Shown: piece by piece, positions 17,893 to 27,107 of the stretch
How the letters are laid out: each line of letters opens with the position of its first letter
How positions within the stretch are numbered: position 1 is the first letter of the stretch
DNA from: Mycobacterium asiaticum
GTDB lineage: Bacteria > Actinomycetota > Actinomycetes > Mycobacteriales > Mycobacteriaceae
Assembly: GCF_001673315.1 (NCBI RefSeq)
Contig: NZ_LZLQ01000023.1
Coordinates: forward strand, 29,224 to 93,223
Length of the DNA stretch: 64,000 nucleotides
Direction of reading: 5' to 3'
Position numbers and translations under genes: made by a program
The notes under the pieces: generated by a model
What the model saw: the letters and a program-made list of their open reading frames with translations, nothing else
What the model was told of the DNA's origin: nothing
Database searches by the model: none

Positions 17893-20800
17893 TCAGCTTG
17901 TGCCCAGCGCGGCCGAGGCCCTGGCCAGCTCGGTCAGTGCACTCTCTGCCGACACTCGCTCGATCGCATCAGCAAGGGCGGAGCGTGCGGGCTGCCCACG
18001 CAATTCGAAGTCGTCCAGGGCGGAACGCAATTCGAACAGGTGCGCCTTCTGCCGCCGCGCCAATTGCAGGGCCGCCTGCAATTCGGTACGACGGTCGACC
18101 GGGTCCTGTTCGGTATGGGAACGAAGCCGCACCAGTTCCGAATCGTAGAAAGACATGCCGGTTTCCCGGGCCAGTCGCAGCGCGGCATCCAGCCGAACGC
18201 GCGCGTCATCGAATTGAGTTGCCGCGATCATCAACCGCGCGAGCGCTCCCTCGAAGAATGTGAGATACACGTTCAGGTCCGCAGTTCGCAAGTCGTCAAC
18301 CAGACCGCTGATATAGGTGATGCGATCCGAAAACGCCGGAGAGGGACCATCTTCGGCGAATGCCGTCCAGGCATCGACAACGGCCTGTTGGATTGTGCCG
18401 CGCAGACGCCACTGATCGAAACCATGCCGCTGAGCGTCTTCGATCATCTCTACCGTCAGCGCGGATGCCTGGTCGAGCTGGCCGGCTTCCATGCGCATCC
18501 AGACTTCCGCGAAACGCAAGTACGCGAGGCTATATGGGCCCTGGGGAAAGCCAAGCCCCTCAACGCAATGCGCGGCCTGCGCCAGCTCTGTTTCAGCGGC
18601 GGACAAGTCACCTTGCACCAACCGGACCAGTGCCAAATGAATGCGTGCAGCAACGATAGGGTCGATTGGGAGGAAGCCGACCGTTTCGGTCTCGCGGTTG
18701 TCGGTCGCGCCCCCACCGGTGGCCAGCTCCAAATTCAAACAGGCGTCGGCAAATTCACCCCGGAGAAACGACAGCACCCCTGACCACGCGGCGAGTCGCG
18801 GCCAGAACCCTGGGCGCCATTGTTCCAGGGCGGCCCGCAACAGTTCGAGCGCTTGGGTCGCTCTGTTCAAGTCCGCGCGTCCGGTGTAGTACCCGGTCAA
18901 CACTCCTAATGTCGCGAAGAGCTCTTGCGCCGTTGAAGTGCGGCCACGGCTGGCGGTGGGCACTTCGGCGCCCACCAGTTGCAGGCAGCGCTCCAAATCG
19001 GTGGCGACGACCGGGCTCGAGGGACTGACCGCGCTGCCCGCAAGGAATCCCCGGCCTAGTCGCAACGCGACCTCGCGGCGGTCGCGATCGGGACCGGGCG
19101 CGCATCGATCCAGCTGGGTGAGGGCGTCGCTGAGGTGTCCGCGCGCCTCGGCGAGGGCGCCGCGGCGACGTGCGGACGCTGAGGCCTGTTGATGAGCGGA
19201 TGCGGCATCGTCGAATCGCTCGGCCTGCGTGTAGTGGTTCGCCACCAGACCCCAGTCCGGTTCGCCACTGAACCCGCACAGTGCGTCACCCACCCGGGCG
19301 TGCAGGTGGCGGCGCACGCTTGGCGGTGCCAACTCGACGGCGACCTCGCGCAGTAGTTCGTGACGGAACCGCCAGCCGCCGGCATTCGACGGTTCGAGCA
19401 CTCGCGCGGCGGCGAGTTCGTCGATGACACGGTGGAGGTCGTCGTCGTCCATATCGACTACGGATCGCAACAGACTGGTATCGATGTAACGGCCGATGAC
19501 GGCAGCTGCCTCAACCACTGGTACCACCTTCGCGCTCGCCCGCAGCCTGGCGAACAACGGCTCGTAAAGAGCTTCTGGCACACCAACTTCGGTAATCCCG
19601 GCGACCACCTGTTCGATGTAGAACGGCAAGCCGTCGCAGCGGGACCGGATGGTGGCCTGTTCCTGCGGTGTCAGCGCGGGGTTCAGGGCGGTAATGAGTT
19701 CGTCGCTCTCCGCCTCCGTTAACGGCCGCAACTCGAACACGTTCACCGGCCACCGATCTGGCAGCCAGTCTCGGTGCCGTGCCGTGACGATCACCAGCAG
19801 GCGGCCTGCTGACGCGTCCAGCACGCCGGCAAGCACTTCGAGGCTGGTGGAATCGAACCAGTGTGCATCTTCGGCTACCACCAGGCCGGGCCGGTCCGCA
19901 AACCAGGCCAACAGATAGGTCTGTACTGCCTCGGAGATCATGCTGTAAAGCTCGGGCCCCTGATCGGAGACGGCTTGATATCCGTGCTGCGCATCGATGT
20001 TGAGCACCGGAGCGAGCAGTGGAATGAAACGGACAGGATCCAGGCCCACCCTTTCCAGCTCGGCATTGAGCAACTCGAGTCGTTCGGCAGGTGCAGTGAA
20101 ACGACTTATGCCGCAATGCCGTTCGATCAGCGAACGCACCGGATGCATGCCGCCGGCGGTGTGGAAGGGTGAACCGATCAGTTCCATTACAGCGCCGTCG
20201 GTCTGCCTGACCAGCGTTTCGCCCGCCGTGGCCAACCGGCTTTTGCCGATGCCTGGTTCACCGCAGAACACCACGCCCGGCGTATCCAAGCGCCCTGCTT
20301 GCGCCTGAGCCCAGCTCACCTGAAGGTGCTGCCACTCACCCGAGCGCCCCACCAGCGGTCCCTGCGTTACCCGCGTCGGTACCGCGCGTTCACCGACCAC
20401 TTTGTAGTGGGCAATAAGGCCGGGCACACCCTTGACTGGGGCCGCCGGGCAACTCTCCAGGTCGAATGCGTCGCGAACGAGGCGCGCGACGGCTTCGGAG
20501 ACCACGACCCCACCAGGTGAGGCCAGCCCACATACCCGCGCAGCCAGGTTCGCGCCCAGCCCGTACACGTCTTCTTGAGCGGTGTCCAGGTAAACAACTC
20601 CGCGGTGCACGCCGACCCGAGCGTTAACTTCGAATCCGAAGCGGGCCTTTGCCTGTTCGCTTAATCGTGCGACGCCACGATTGATCTCCAACCCGGCAAG
20701 CACGGCCCGTCGTACGTCATTCTCATGAGCGACCGGGTGACCGAACACTGCCAGCAACCCGTCACCGTGCGTGGAGCCGATGTGGCCACCGAATTGGTTC

Positions 20801-21126
20801 ACGATCGCAAGCACGCGTTCGCGGTAGCGGCCGACCACCAGGCGATACGTCTCGGGTTCGGTGCTGGTGGACAGTGCGGTCGAGTCCACGAGATCAGCGA
20901 AAAGTATTGTCAGCCGCCGTATTTCACCACTATGAGCCGGTGTCGCCAGCAATTCCTCGGCGTCGGCGTTGCCTTCGTCGGCGGCCAGCACCTGTCCCGC
21001 CAAGGCGGTGGCCGCGGCATGATCGCCGCTGTCGATTGCTGCCACGGCAAGGTCCAGCAGCGCATCGATGGATGCGCCTTGTTCGCGATTGTGACCGTTC
21101 CCGCTGGGGACATCGCGATCGTCCAC
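17893..21126 (-). CDS. Giant cyclase-domain/AAA-ATPase signalling protein
   Basis: 1077-residue cytosolic protein. About 70 N-terminal residues precede a class III cyclase domain: RRLTILFADLVDSTALS with metal Asp, HIGSTHGDGLLAVFGHP, RVGVHRGVVYLD, and YGLGANLAARVCGLASPGGV. The second metal Asp is in HGDG, so the metal site looks intact. Then an AAA-type ATPase (FCGEPGIGKSRLA Walker A, LVVAEDAHWFDSTSLE Walker B, LLVIVTARHRD) and a long TPR-like helical C-terminus. This is the arrangement of the expanded mycobacterial and actinobacterial cyclase-ATPases; no HTH is seen at the end. It differs from the 891-residue protein nearby, so they are not a simple tandem duplication. Confidence 0.85.
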   Translation of the reverse strand: MDDRDVPSGNGHNREQGASIDALLDLAVAAIDSGDHAAATALAGQVLAADEGNADAEELLATPAHSGEIRRLTILFADLVDSTALSTSTEPETYRLVVGRYRERVLAIVNQFGGHIGSTHGDGLLAVFGHPVAHENDVRRAVLAGLEINRGVARLSEQAKARFGFEVNARVGVHRGVVYLDTAQEDVYGLGANLAARVCGLASPGGVVVSEAVARLVRDAFDLESCPAAPVKGVPGLIAHYKVVGERAVPTRVTQGPLVGRSGEWQHLQVSWAQAQAGRLDTPGVVFCGEPGIGKSRLATAGETLVRQTDGAVMELIGSPFHTAGGMHPVRSLIERHCGISRFTAPAERLELLNAELERVGLDPVRFIPLLAPVLNIDAQHGYQAVSDQGPELYSMISEAVQTYLLAWFADRPGLVVAEDAHWFDSTSLEVLAGVLDASAGRLLVIVTARHRDWLPDRWPVNVFELRPLTEAESDELITALNPALTPQEQATIRSRCDGLPFYIEQVVAGITEVGVPEALYEPLFARLRASAKVVPVVEAAAVIGRYIDTSLLRSVVDMDDDDLHRVIDELAAARVLEPSNAGGWRFRHELLREVAVELAPPSVRRHLHARVGDALCGFSGEPDWGLVANHYTQAERFDDAASAHQQASASARRRGALAEARGHLSDALTQLDRCAPGPDRDRREVALRLGRGFLAGSAVSPSSPVVATDLERCLQLVGAEVPTASRGRTSTAQELFATLGVLTGYYTGRADLNRATQALELLRAALEQWRPGFWPRLAAWSGVLSFLRGEFADACLNLELATGGGATDNRETETVGFLPIDPIVAARIHLALVRLVQGDLSAAETELAQAAHCVEGLGFPQGPYSLAYLRFAEVWMRMEAGQLDQASALTVEMIEDAQRHGFDQWRLRGTIQQAVVDAWTAFAEDGPSPAFSDRITYISGLVDDLRTADLNVYLTFFEGALARLMIAATQFDDARVRLDAALRLARETGMSFYDSELVRLRSHTEQDPVDRRTELQAALQLARRQKAHLFELRSALDDFELRGQPARSALADAIERVSAESALTELARASAALGTS

Positions 21127-21296
21127 CTTCGTATCCTGTCACTCCCGCCGCGCGACGGCACCAGTCATTTTTCGTGGGCCAAGGCAGTGCCCCAAAGAAT
21201 CGAAGTCATGGCGCGCGGCAGAAGTGGGTAAACAACCCAGGTGCGGGCGCTCGGCGCACTTGGCAAACAGGTCACTAATCGGAAGGCGGCAGCGGA

Positions 21297-21683
21297 ATGG
21301 CTGGGCAAGAAGGGGGCCGGTGGGATGTCGGCGTCAAGAACAACGCGGTGTACGTTCAGCGGATTTCAGACAGCGGCGACCAGTTGCTGGACGATTCACT
21401 GGCGCCGGATGAAGCCCGTGCTCTGGCGGAGTTGTTGACCAAGTTCGCCGACAAGGTAGGCGAGTCCCAGGGGTCCGAGGACTCGGACGACGACGATAAA
21501 GACGATAAAGACAAAAAAGACAAAAAAGACAAAGACAAAGGCAAAGGCAAAGGCAAAGACAAAAAAGATAAAGACAAAGACGACAAAGACAAAGACGATA
21601 AAGATGACGACGATGATGACGATGATGACGATGATGACGATGAAGACGATGATGACGATGAAGACGACGAGTCCTCGAAATAG
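21297..21683 (+). CDS. Protein with Lys/Asp repeat tail
   Basis: 128 residues from ATG 21297. The first 60 or so look like a small folded domain (VGVKNNAVYVQRISDSGDQL, APDEARALAELLTKFADKVG). The second half is an extreme low-complexity tail: alternating DK and GK dipeptides, then a run of Asp with a few Glu, ending DDESSK. Lysines in the tail use AAA almost only, unusual for this GC-rich genome, because the DNA is built from GACAAA, GGCAAA and GATGAC hexamers. It is divergent from the giant cyclase, with about 170 bases between. Function unknown; the tail may bind cations or nucleic-acid-binding proteins. Confidence 0.7.
   Translation: MAGQEGGRWDVGVKNNAVYVQRISDSGDQLLDDSLAPDEARALAELLTKFADKVGESQGSEDSDDDDKDDKDKKDKKDKDKGKGKGKDKKDKDKDDKDKDDKDDDDDDDDDDDDDEDDDDDEDDESSK
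21487..21672 (+). repeat. Hexanucleotide/trinucleotide low-complexity tract
   Basis: Runs of GAC AAA, GGC AAA, GAC GAT and GAT GAC codons inside the 128-residue gene. Unit lengths are multiples of three, so slippage changes tail length without breaking the frame. Confidence 0.85.
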
Positions 21684-21822
21684 CTGCTAGCGCCTCGCGG
21701 CTCCCGCCGCCGGGGCGAGGTGAAACGGACCATGCGCCGTGCCCGCATGGCTTTTGATGATTCCTCGGCGCGCCACGGGGTACTGCAAACGTTCGAGTAC
21801 TGCGCCGGGGGAGTGAGTAATC

Positions 21823-22575
21823 ATGGCAACGCTGCACCGAGACGCTGCGGATGGCATTCATCGCATCGAGCACGCCTACGTCAACCTGTATCTGGTGGAG
21901 GGCGATCGCGGCGAGTACACCCTGGTCGACGCTGGATTGCCCGGGGTGTGGCCGCATCTAGGTCGCTTACTCAAAGAGGTTGGCGCGAATCCGGACCGGA
22001 TCGCCGCGGTGGTGCTCACGCACGCGCACTTCGATCACGTCGGCGCCGCCGGGGCGATCCAGAAGGAATGGCGACTGCCGGTGTGGACGCACAGCGACGA
22101 AAAGGAACTGGCCGCTCACCCGCTGCGGTATCGCCATGAGCGCAATCGCTTCGCGGTGCCGTTGACTCACCCGAAGTCGTTACCGATCATCGCCCGGATG
22201 ACGCTGGCCGGCGCGCTGGCCACTAAAGGCATCGACGACGTGCACGTGTTCGACGCCGGGCGCCCTCTTGACGTGCCCGGAAATCCGGTCCCGGTATTCA
22301 CTCCGGGGCACACCTTCGGTCACACGGCGTTACATTTTCCGGACCGAGATGCAGTGATCACCGGCGACGCGCTCGTGACACTGGATCCCTACACCGGTGA
22401 GGACGGCCCGCAGATCGTGTCCGGCGCCGCCACTGCCGACAGCGGGCAAGCCCTGGAATCCCTCGCGGTGTTGGGGTCAACGCACGCGAAGACCGTGCTT
22501 ACCGGCCACGGAGCGGTCTGGACGGGCGGCATCGCCGACGCAACCAATATGGCCCTGCGGCGCGGGCCGCACTGA
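21823..22575 (+). CDS. MBL-fold metallo-hydrolase
   Basis: 250-residue metallo-beta-lactamase-fold hydrolase. Seen: zinc motif LTHAHFDHVGAAG (HxHxDH, about residues 65-77), HTFGHTALHFPDRDAVITGD with further ligands His and Asp, and final LTGHGAVW. It could be a glyoxalase II-like, lactonase-like or other thioester hydrolase; motifs alone do not decide. GGGGAG lies about 10 bases before the ATG at 21823. The gene precedes the SpoIIE-phosphatase gene but is separated by 223 bases with a promoter. Confidence 0.88.
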   Translation: MATLHRDAADGIHRIEHAYVNLYLVEGDRGEYTLVDAGLPGVWPHLGRLLKEVGANPDRIAAVVLTHAHFDHVGAAGAIQKEWRLPVWTHSDEKELAAHPLRYRHERNRFAVPLTHPKSLPIIARMTLAGALATKGIDDVHVFDAGRPLDVPGNPVPVFTPGHTFGHTALHFPDRDAVITGDALVTLDPYTGEDGPQIVSGAATADSGQALESLAVLGSTHAKTVLTGHGAVWTGGIADATNMALRRGPH

Positions 22576-22645
22576 CGGTCCGCGTCTCCACCGGAACGAA
22601 TCCGGTGACTGCGAGGAAAACGCGAGGAAATAGGCTCGCGGCCAC

Positions 22646-22669
22646 GTTTGAAAATTGCCATTGCGGGTA
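22646..22669 (+). promoter_or_regulatory. SigF-like promoter GTTT-N15-GGGTA
   Basis: GTTT at 22646-22649 and GGGTA at 22665-22669 with a 15-base spacer match the mycobacterial SigF consensus GGTTT-N15-17-GGGTA except for the first G. It lies 130 bases upstream of the phosphatase start. A separate -10-like TAGGTT (22786-22791), 7 bases from that ATG, could give an additional leaderless transcript. Confidence 0.5.
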
Positions 22670-22798
22670 CGCCCGCCATGCCGGTCGGATGGTCGGTGGT
22701 TGCTCGACGCCACCGATTTTCGGCCGAAAGTTTCCCATGGGTGCGGCGCAGCGCGTCCAAACGCAAGAAGGCCGACCCAAACGATTAGGTTCGTAACT

Positions 22799-25369
22799 AT
22801 GGACGAAGACCGGGATGAATCCGCATTCACCTGGCAAGGCAAGGACGAGCTGGCGAGCCAAATCCACGAACAAATAAACGAGCTGCTAGCGGCGCGCGAG
22901 CAGCTGGAACATCTGTTGCGGGCAATCGTCGAAATCGGTTCGGATCTGGATCTGGACGTGACCTTGCGTCGAGTCGTGAAAGCGGCGATGGAACTGACCG
23001 GTGCCCGGTACGGAGCCCTTGCGATACGGGGTCCCGACGGTGCACCGGCCACCTTCGTGCAACTTGGCATGGATGCCGAGACGGCCCGCCTGCTGGGTGA
23101 GCTGCCGGTTGGTGACGGCCTGCTACTCGACGACGTGAGTGTGCTCCCGGAGGCGAGCGCTCTGCTTGCGCACGACTTTGCGATGCGGGCGCTACTGGCG
23201 ATACCCATCACGGTGCGAGCGGCTGATTTCGGCAATCTCTATCTCGGCGACGACCGGCCCGGGCAGGCGTTCTCCAAGTCGCACGAAAGCGGCGTGCGAG
23301 CGTTGGCCACGGCAGCGGCCGCCGCCATCGACAACGCGCGGCTATTCGAGCGCGAACGGGAATCATCGAAGTGGACCAACGCGAGCCGGGAGATCACCAC
23401 AGCACTGCTGTCTGGTGACCCCCAGACCAGGCCGTTGCAGTTGATCGTGAATCGCGCGCTGGAATTGGCCGATGCCGAGCAGGCGATCTTGCTGGTACCG
23501 CTGGAACCGGATTTGCCCGTCGACGAGGTCGACACCCTTGTCGTGGCCGCGACCGCCGGGCGGTACTCCTCCGAAGTGATCGGTCGGCAGGTTCCCATGG
23601 CCGGGTCCACGACAGGTGGTGTCGCACGTCGCGGTCTTCCGTTGATCACCGACTCTTTCCAGTACCCGATTGAGGGATTCACCGATGTCGGTGAGCGCTC
23701 AGCAATCGTCATGCCGCTGATCGCCAATGACGCGGTGCTCGGTGTGATAGCTGTTGCGCGCCAACCCCAGCAGTCCCCGTTCGGCAACGACTACCTGCAG
23801 CTAGTCAGCGACTTTGCCCGGCATGCGGCCATCGCGCTGGCGCTGGCCGCGGGTCGTGAGCACGCGCTCAACCAGGAGCTTGCACTCGCCGATACCGTGG
23901 ATGAGGCCGTGCACGCTGCGGCCGAGGAACTCCGTCGGCTCTGGCGTGCGCGCCGGGTCTTGGCCGTGACATTCCCTAGCCGCAGCAATACCGCGAGGCC
24001 ACTGTCGTCCGCACCGCTGGTGGTGTCGGTCGGCGAGAGTGCGCAGTGGACTGACCTGCCATCGGAGACGCAAGAGACCCTCGCCTCGCTGCGCGACGGC
24101 GACCTGCTGACGGCGAGCGCACCACAAGCCGGGACCGCGGGCATAGCACTGCAGCACCCCGAGGGTGTGCTGGTGGTCTGGATAGACCTGCCCGAGCGGC
24201 GGCTGTTCACGCTGGAAGATCAGACCCTGCTGACTGTGCTGGCCGGCCGTCTTGGCCAGGGTTTGCAGCGAGTGCACCAGGTCGACCAGCAGCGCGAGAC
24301 CGCCCTTGCCCTGCAACACGCGATCCTTGGTCCCGCGGAACTCCCGACCGGGTTCGCTGTGCGCTACCAGGCCGCGAGCCCGCCCCTGCAGGTCGGCGGC
24401 GACTGGTATGACGTTGTCGATCTCGAGGACGGTCGCATCGCGATGGTGGTGGGCGACTGCGTGGGTCACGGTCTGTCGGCTGCCACCGTGATGGGGCAGG
24501 TGCGCAGCGCTTGCCGTGCGTTGCTGTTTCACAGCTCCAGTCCCAGTGCGGTGCTGGCGGGGTTGGACCGGTTCGCAGCGCGCCTGCCGGGCGCCCAGTG
24601 CACCACCGCTGTCTGTGTGGTGCTGGATCCCGACACCGGCGATTTGGTGTACTCCAGCGCCGGGCATCCGCCTCCTATCCTGGTGCACGCCGACGGGAGT
24701 GCTCAGCTACTCGATGGAGGCCACTCCTTGGTGTTAGGCATGCGCACCGACTGGACTCGGCCCGAAGCCAGTGTCTCGATGTCGCCGCGCTCGACTCTGG
24801 CGCTTTACACCGACGGGCTCGTGGAACGCCGCCGGACCGCCATCGAACAGGGCATTTTCAACGTCGCCGGCGTCGTTCAGGATGGCCGGGCCACCACGCT
24901 GGACAGCCTCGCGGACCAGGTCATGTCCCGCGTCGCGCCAAGCGGCGGCTACCAAGACGACGTGGTTCTGATGCTTTACCGCCATCCCGCTCCGCTGGAG
25001 CTGCGATTCCCGGCCCATCCTGACCATCTCGCCCCGACCCGCACCGCCCTACGGCGGTGGCTGACGAAGGCCCAGGTGAACCCGGACCAGACGATGAAGG
25101 TGCTCATCGCTGCCGGCGAGGCTGTTTCCAACGCGATCGAGCACGGTCACCGTCAGAATCCGGGTGGCTCGATCACCCTGGACGCGACAGCGCTCGATGA
25201 TCAGGTGGAGTTGACCATCACCGACACCGGCACCTGGAAGCCTCCGGAACCGGCTAGCTATCCCAGCCGCGGCCGCGGTATCACGCTGATGCGCGGCCTC
25301 ATGCACGACGTCGACATCCATCCCGAAACCGCCGGAACAACAGTTCGTCTAGCCACGAGGATCAGCTGA
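22799..25369 (+). CDS. GAF-SpoIIE (PP2C) phosphatase-HATPase fusion, sigma-factor partner-switching regulator
   Basis: 856-residue soluble protein combining sensor, RsbU/SpoIIE-like phosphatase and RsbW-like kinase. Seen: two GAF regions (about 25-180 and 200-345), a third divergent region, then the PP2C domain with QVGGDWYDVVDLEDGRIAMV, GDCVGHGLSAATVM, SSAGHPPPILV and LYTDGLVERR. C-terminal HATPase: GEAVSNAIEHGH (N box), ITDTGTW and SRGRGITLMRGL (G boxes). It should dephosphorylate and rephosphorylate an STAS antagonist and so control a sigma factor. I chose ATG 22799; a longer frame to 22655 has no family support. The STAS gene overlaps its stop (TGATG). The order resembles M. tuberculosis Rv1364c, but the antagonist is separate here. 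Confidence 0.9.
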   Translation: MDEDRDESAFTWQGKDELASQIHEQINELLAAREQLEHLLRAIVEIGSDLDLDVTLRRVVKAAMELTGARYGALAIRGPDGAPATFVQLGMDAETARLLGELPVGDGLLLDDVSVLPEASALLAHDFAMRALLAIPITVRAADFGNLYLGDDRPGQAFSKSHESGVRALATAAAAAIDNARLFERERESSKWTNASREITTALLSGDPQTRPLQLIVNRALELADAEQAILLVPLEPDLPVDEVDTLVVAATAGRYSSEVIGRQVPMAGSTTGGVARRGLPLITDSFQYPIEGFTDVGERSAIVMPLIANDAVLGVIAVARQPQQSPFGNDYLQLVSDFARHAAIALALAAGREHALNQELALADTVDEAVHAAAEELRRLWRARRVLAVTFPSRSNTARPLSSAPLVVSVGESAQWTDLPSETQETLASLRDGDLLTASAPQAGTAGIALQHPEGVLVVWIDLPERRLFTLEDQTLLTVLAGRLGQGLQRVHQVDQQRETALALQHAILGPAELPTGFAVRYQAASPPLQVGGDWYDVVDLEDGRIAMVVGDCVGHGLSAATVMGQVRSACRALLFHSSSPSAVLAGLDRFAARLPGAQCTTAVCVVLDPDTGDLVYSSAGHPPPILVHADGSAQLLDGGHSLVLGMRTDWTRPEASVSMSPRSTLALYTDGLVERRRTAIEQGIFNVAGVVQDGRATTLDSLADQVMSRVAPSGGYQDDVVLMLYRHPAPLELRFPAHPDHLAPTRTALRRWLTKAQVNPDQTMKVLIAAGEAVSNAIEHGHRQNPGGSITLDATALDDQVELTITDTGTWKPPEPASYPSRGRGITLMRGLMHDVDIHPETAGTTVRLATRIS

Positions 25370-25704
25370 TGCCCACGGTGCTCACACTGGAAAGCGCTCG
25401 CTCCGATGACGGGAAGCTTGTGCTGACCGCTTTAGGAGAGATCGATCTGAGCAATATCGATGCATTCGACGATGCTCTCGGCACGGCCGCCGCCGAGGCC
25501 GCCAACAACAGCGAACGGCTTACCGTCGACCTCAGCGAGGTCGAATACCTGGACAGTGCCGCCATCAATGCGCTTTTCAGTCGGGCCGACCACATTCAAC
25601 TCATCGCCCACCCGCTGCTCATTTCCATCCTGACCATGAGTGGGCTGAACCAGCTTGTCCACGTCGAACCCGCCCAGCCGATGGGGGAGCATTCGCAGGC
25701 CTGA
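25369..25704 (+). CDS. STAS-domain anti-sigma factor antagonist
   Basis: 111-residue RsbV/SpoIIAA-like protein, the likely substrate of the upstream kinase/phosphatase fusion. Seen: GEIDLSNIDAFDDAL (STAS strand-helix) and VEYLDSAAINALF, with the conserved phosphorylatable Ser at about residue 63. The start overlaps the stop of the phosphatase (TGATG), so the pair is translationally coupled and probably made in fixed ratio. When unphosphorylated it should bind the HATPase domain, or another anti-sigma factor, and release the sigma factor. Which sigma factor is not shown; the SigF-like promoter upstream hints at a SigF loop. Confidence 0.9.
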   Translation: MPTVLTLESARSDDGKLVLTALGEIDLSNIDAFDDALGTAAAEAANNSERLTVDLSEVEYLDSAAINALFSRADHIQLIAHPLLISILTMSGLNQLVHVEPAQPMGEHSQA

Positions 25705-25751
25705 ACCGCAGGCGGCGATGAGTGTCGTCCGGATTCGGAGTCAACCCCAAT

Positions 25752-26312
25752 ATGCGCTCACTCATCATCACCCAGAACATCACGCTCGACGGTTCGGTCG
25801 AGATGCTCGACGACTGGTTCGATCCGGAATCACACAACGACGACGAACTCATAGCCGAAATGCGTCGCCAGGATGAAACCGCCGACGCACTCCTGTTGGG
25901 CAGACAGACATTCGAGGATTTCCGCGGCTACTGGCCGAACCAGAACGATGATCCCACCGGCGTCGCCGACTACATCAACAGCGTCGCCAAGTATGTGGTG
26001 TCCGGCACGCTGACCGAACCGCAATGGCACAACTCGACCATCCTGTCCGGTGGCCCTGTGCACGATGTCGAGACACTCAAAGCTGCACCGGGCGGTGACA
26101 TTGTGGCCACCGGCAGCATCACCCTCTGCCACACCTTGATTGCCGCCGGCTTGGTTGACGAATACCGGCTGTTCATCTATCCCTACGTTCAGGGGCGTGG
26201 ACGTAGGTTGTTCCCGGACGGGACAACCCTTGCCGGAGTGAAGCCGGCAGCAGGGCCAAGAGCATTTCCGGCCGGTGTCACCCTGGTCAGTTGGCGCGCC
26301 CCAGCCGTTTGA
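25752..26312 (+). CDS. Dihydrofolate reductase-like (RibD C-terminal) protein
   Basis: 186-residue member of the RibD_C/DHFR-like superfamily, commonly annotated dihydrofolate reductase family; an NADPH-dependent reductase of unknown substrate. Seen: RSLIITQNITLDGSVE at the N-terminus, DALLLGRQTFEDFRGYWP, YVVSGTLTEPQW, IVATGSITLCHTLIAAGLVDE, and LFIYPYVQGRGRRLFPDG. ATG 25752 has GGAG 11 bases upstream; a GTG at 25722 would add 10 residues with no family match. It lies between the STAS and response-regulator genes, possibly in the same transcript. Confidence 0.85.
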   Translation: MRSLIITQNITLDGSVEMLDDWFDPESHNDDELIAEMRRQDETADALLLGRQTFEDFRGYWPNQNDDPTGVADYINSVAKYVVSGTLTEPQWHNSTILSGGPVHDVETLKAAPGGDIVATGSITLCHTLIAAGLVDEYRLFIYPYVQGRGRRLFPDGTTLAGVKPAAGPRAFPAGVTLVSWRAPAV

Positions 26313-26588
26313 CCGCGGATCGTCCACCCGCACAACGGCTTCGACCAACGGATGTGTGGTGAGCGAGGCACCCATCGCCGATCGGAATGCCAAAGAAGCT
26401 GTGGGTATTCGGGGGCTGACTTCCGGATACGGCTATGGTGACCGAGGTACTTCTGGTAGGGATAGGTACCCGCAATTGCTGTCGATGTTGAGCATCAGCA
26501 CCTATGGCTTGATTTGAGCGGCAGGTTCAGTGCCGGCGCAGCGTGTGGCTGTGCCAGTCCGCCTGCCGTTGTTGCTGAAAGGTGCCTG

Positions 26589-27026
26589 ATGTCGGCCAGC
26601 CCTATTGATGTGCTGCTCATCGAAGACGACGCCGGGGATGAGTTGATCACCCGGGAAGCGTTCGAACAGCACATGATCGCCAATACCTTGCACGTGGCGC
26701 GCGATGGCGCCGAGGGGTTGGACTTCGTCTACCGCCGCGGGCACCACCGCAGCGCCCCACGCCCCGACCTGATCCTGCTCGACCTGAACCTGCCCAAGTA
26801 CGACGGCAGGTACGTTCTGCAAACCCTCAAACGTGACCCTGACCTGCAGCACATACCCGTCGTGGTGCTCACCACGTCGTCATCCCAGGAAGACGTCGTG
26901 CGGAGCTACGAACTGCATGCCAACGCCTACGTGACCAAGCCCGTCGACCTCGACCAATACATCGATGCCGTTCGCCAGATCGACCACTTCTTCGTCCAGG
27001 TGGTGCGGTTGCCACCGCGCAGCTGA
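26589..27026 (+). CDS. Stand-alone response regulator (Rcp1-like)
   Basis: 145-residue CheY-like receiver with no output domain, of the Rcp1 type that often pairs with phytochrome or GAF-type histidine kinases. Seen: VLLIEDDAGDE (acid pocket), LILLDLNLPKYDGRYVLQTL with the phosphoacceptor Asp, VVLTTSSSQEDVVRSY (Thr/Ser switch) and NAYVTKPVDLDQY (conserved Lys). ATG 26589 follows GAAAGG at good spacing. No histidine kinase lies nearby, so its partner is elsewhere or it joins the GAF-SpoIIE system. The 276 bases before it hold nothing I can name. Confidence 0.88.
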   Translation: MSASPIDVLLIEDDAGDELITREAFEQHMIANTLHVARDGAEGLDFVYRRGHHRSAPRPDLILLDLNLPKYDGRYVLQTLKRDPDLQHIPVVVLTTSSSQEDVVRSYELHANAYVTKPVDLDQYIDAVRQIDHFFVQVVRLPPRS

Positions 27027-27107
27027 CCGGGGCCGGCGAGAAGCAAACAGGGCACTGCCCGCCAGGCGAATGTTGGACCCACACCGGGAGTACAGCCGTG
27101 TCCGCGT

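Noticed and set aside
26275..26517. 80-codon plus-strand frame after the DHFR-like gene
   Set aside because: Overlaps the preceding gene, low-complexity composition and no Shine-Dalgarno.
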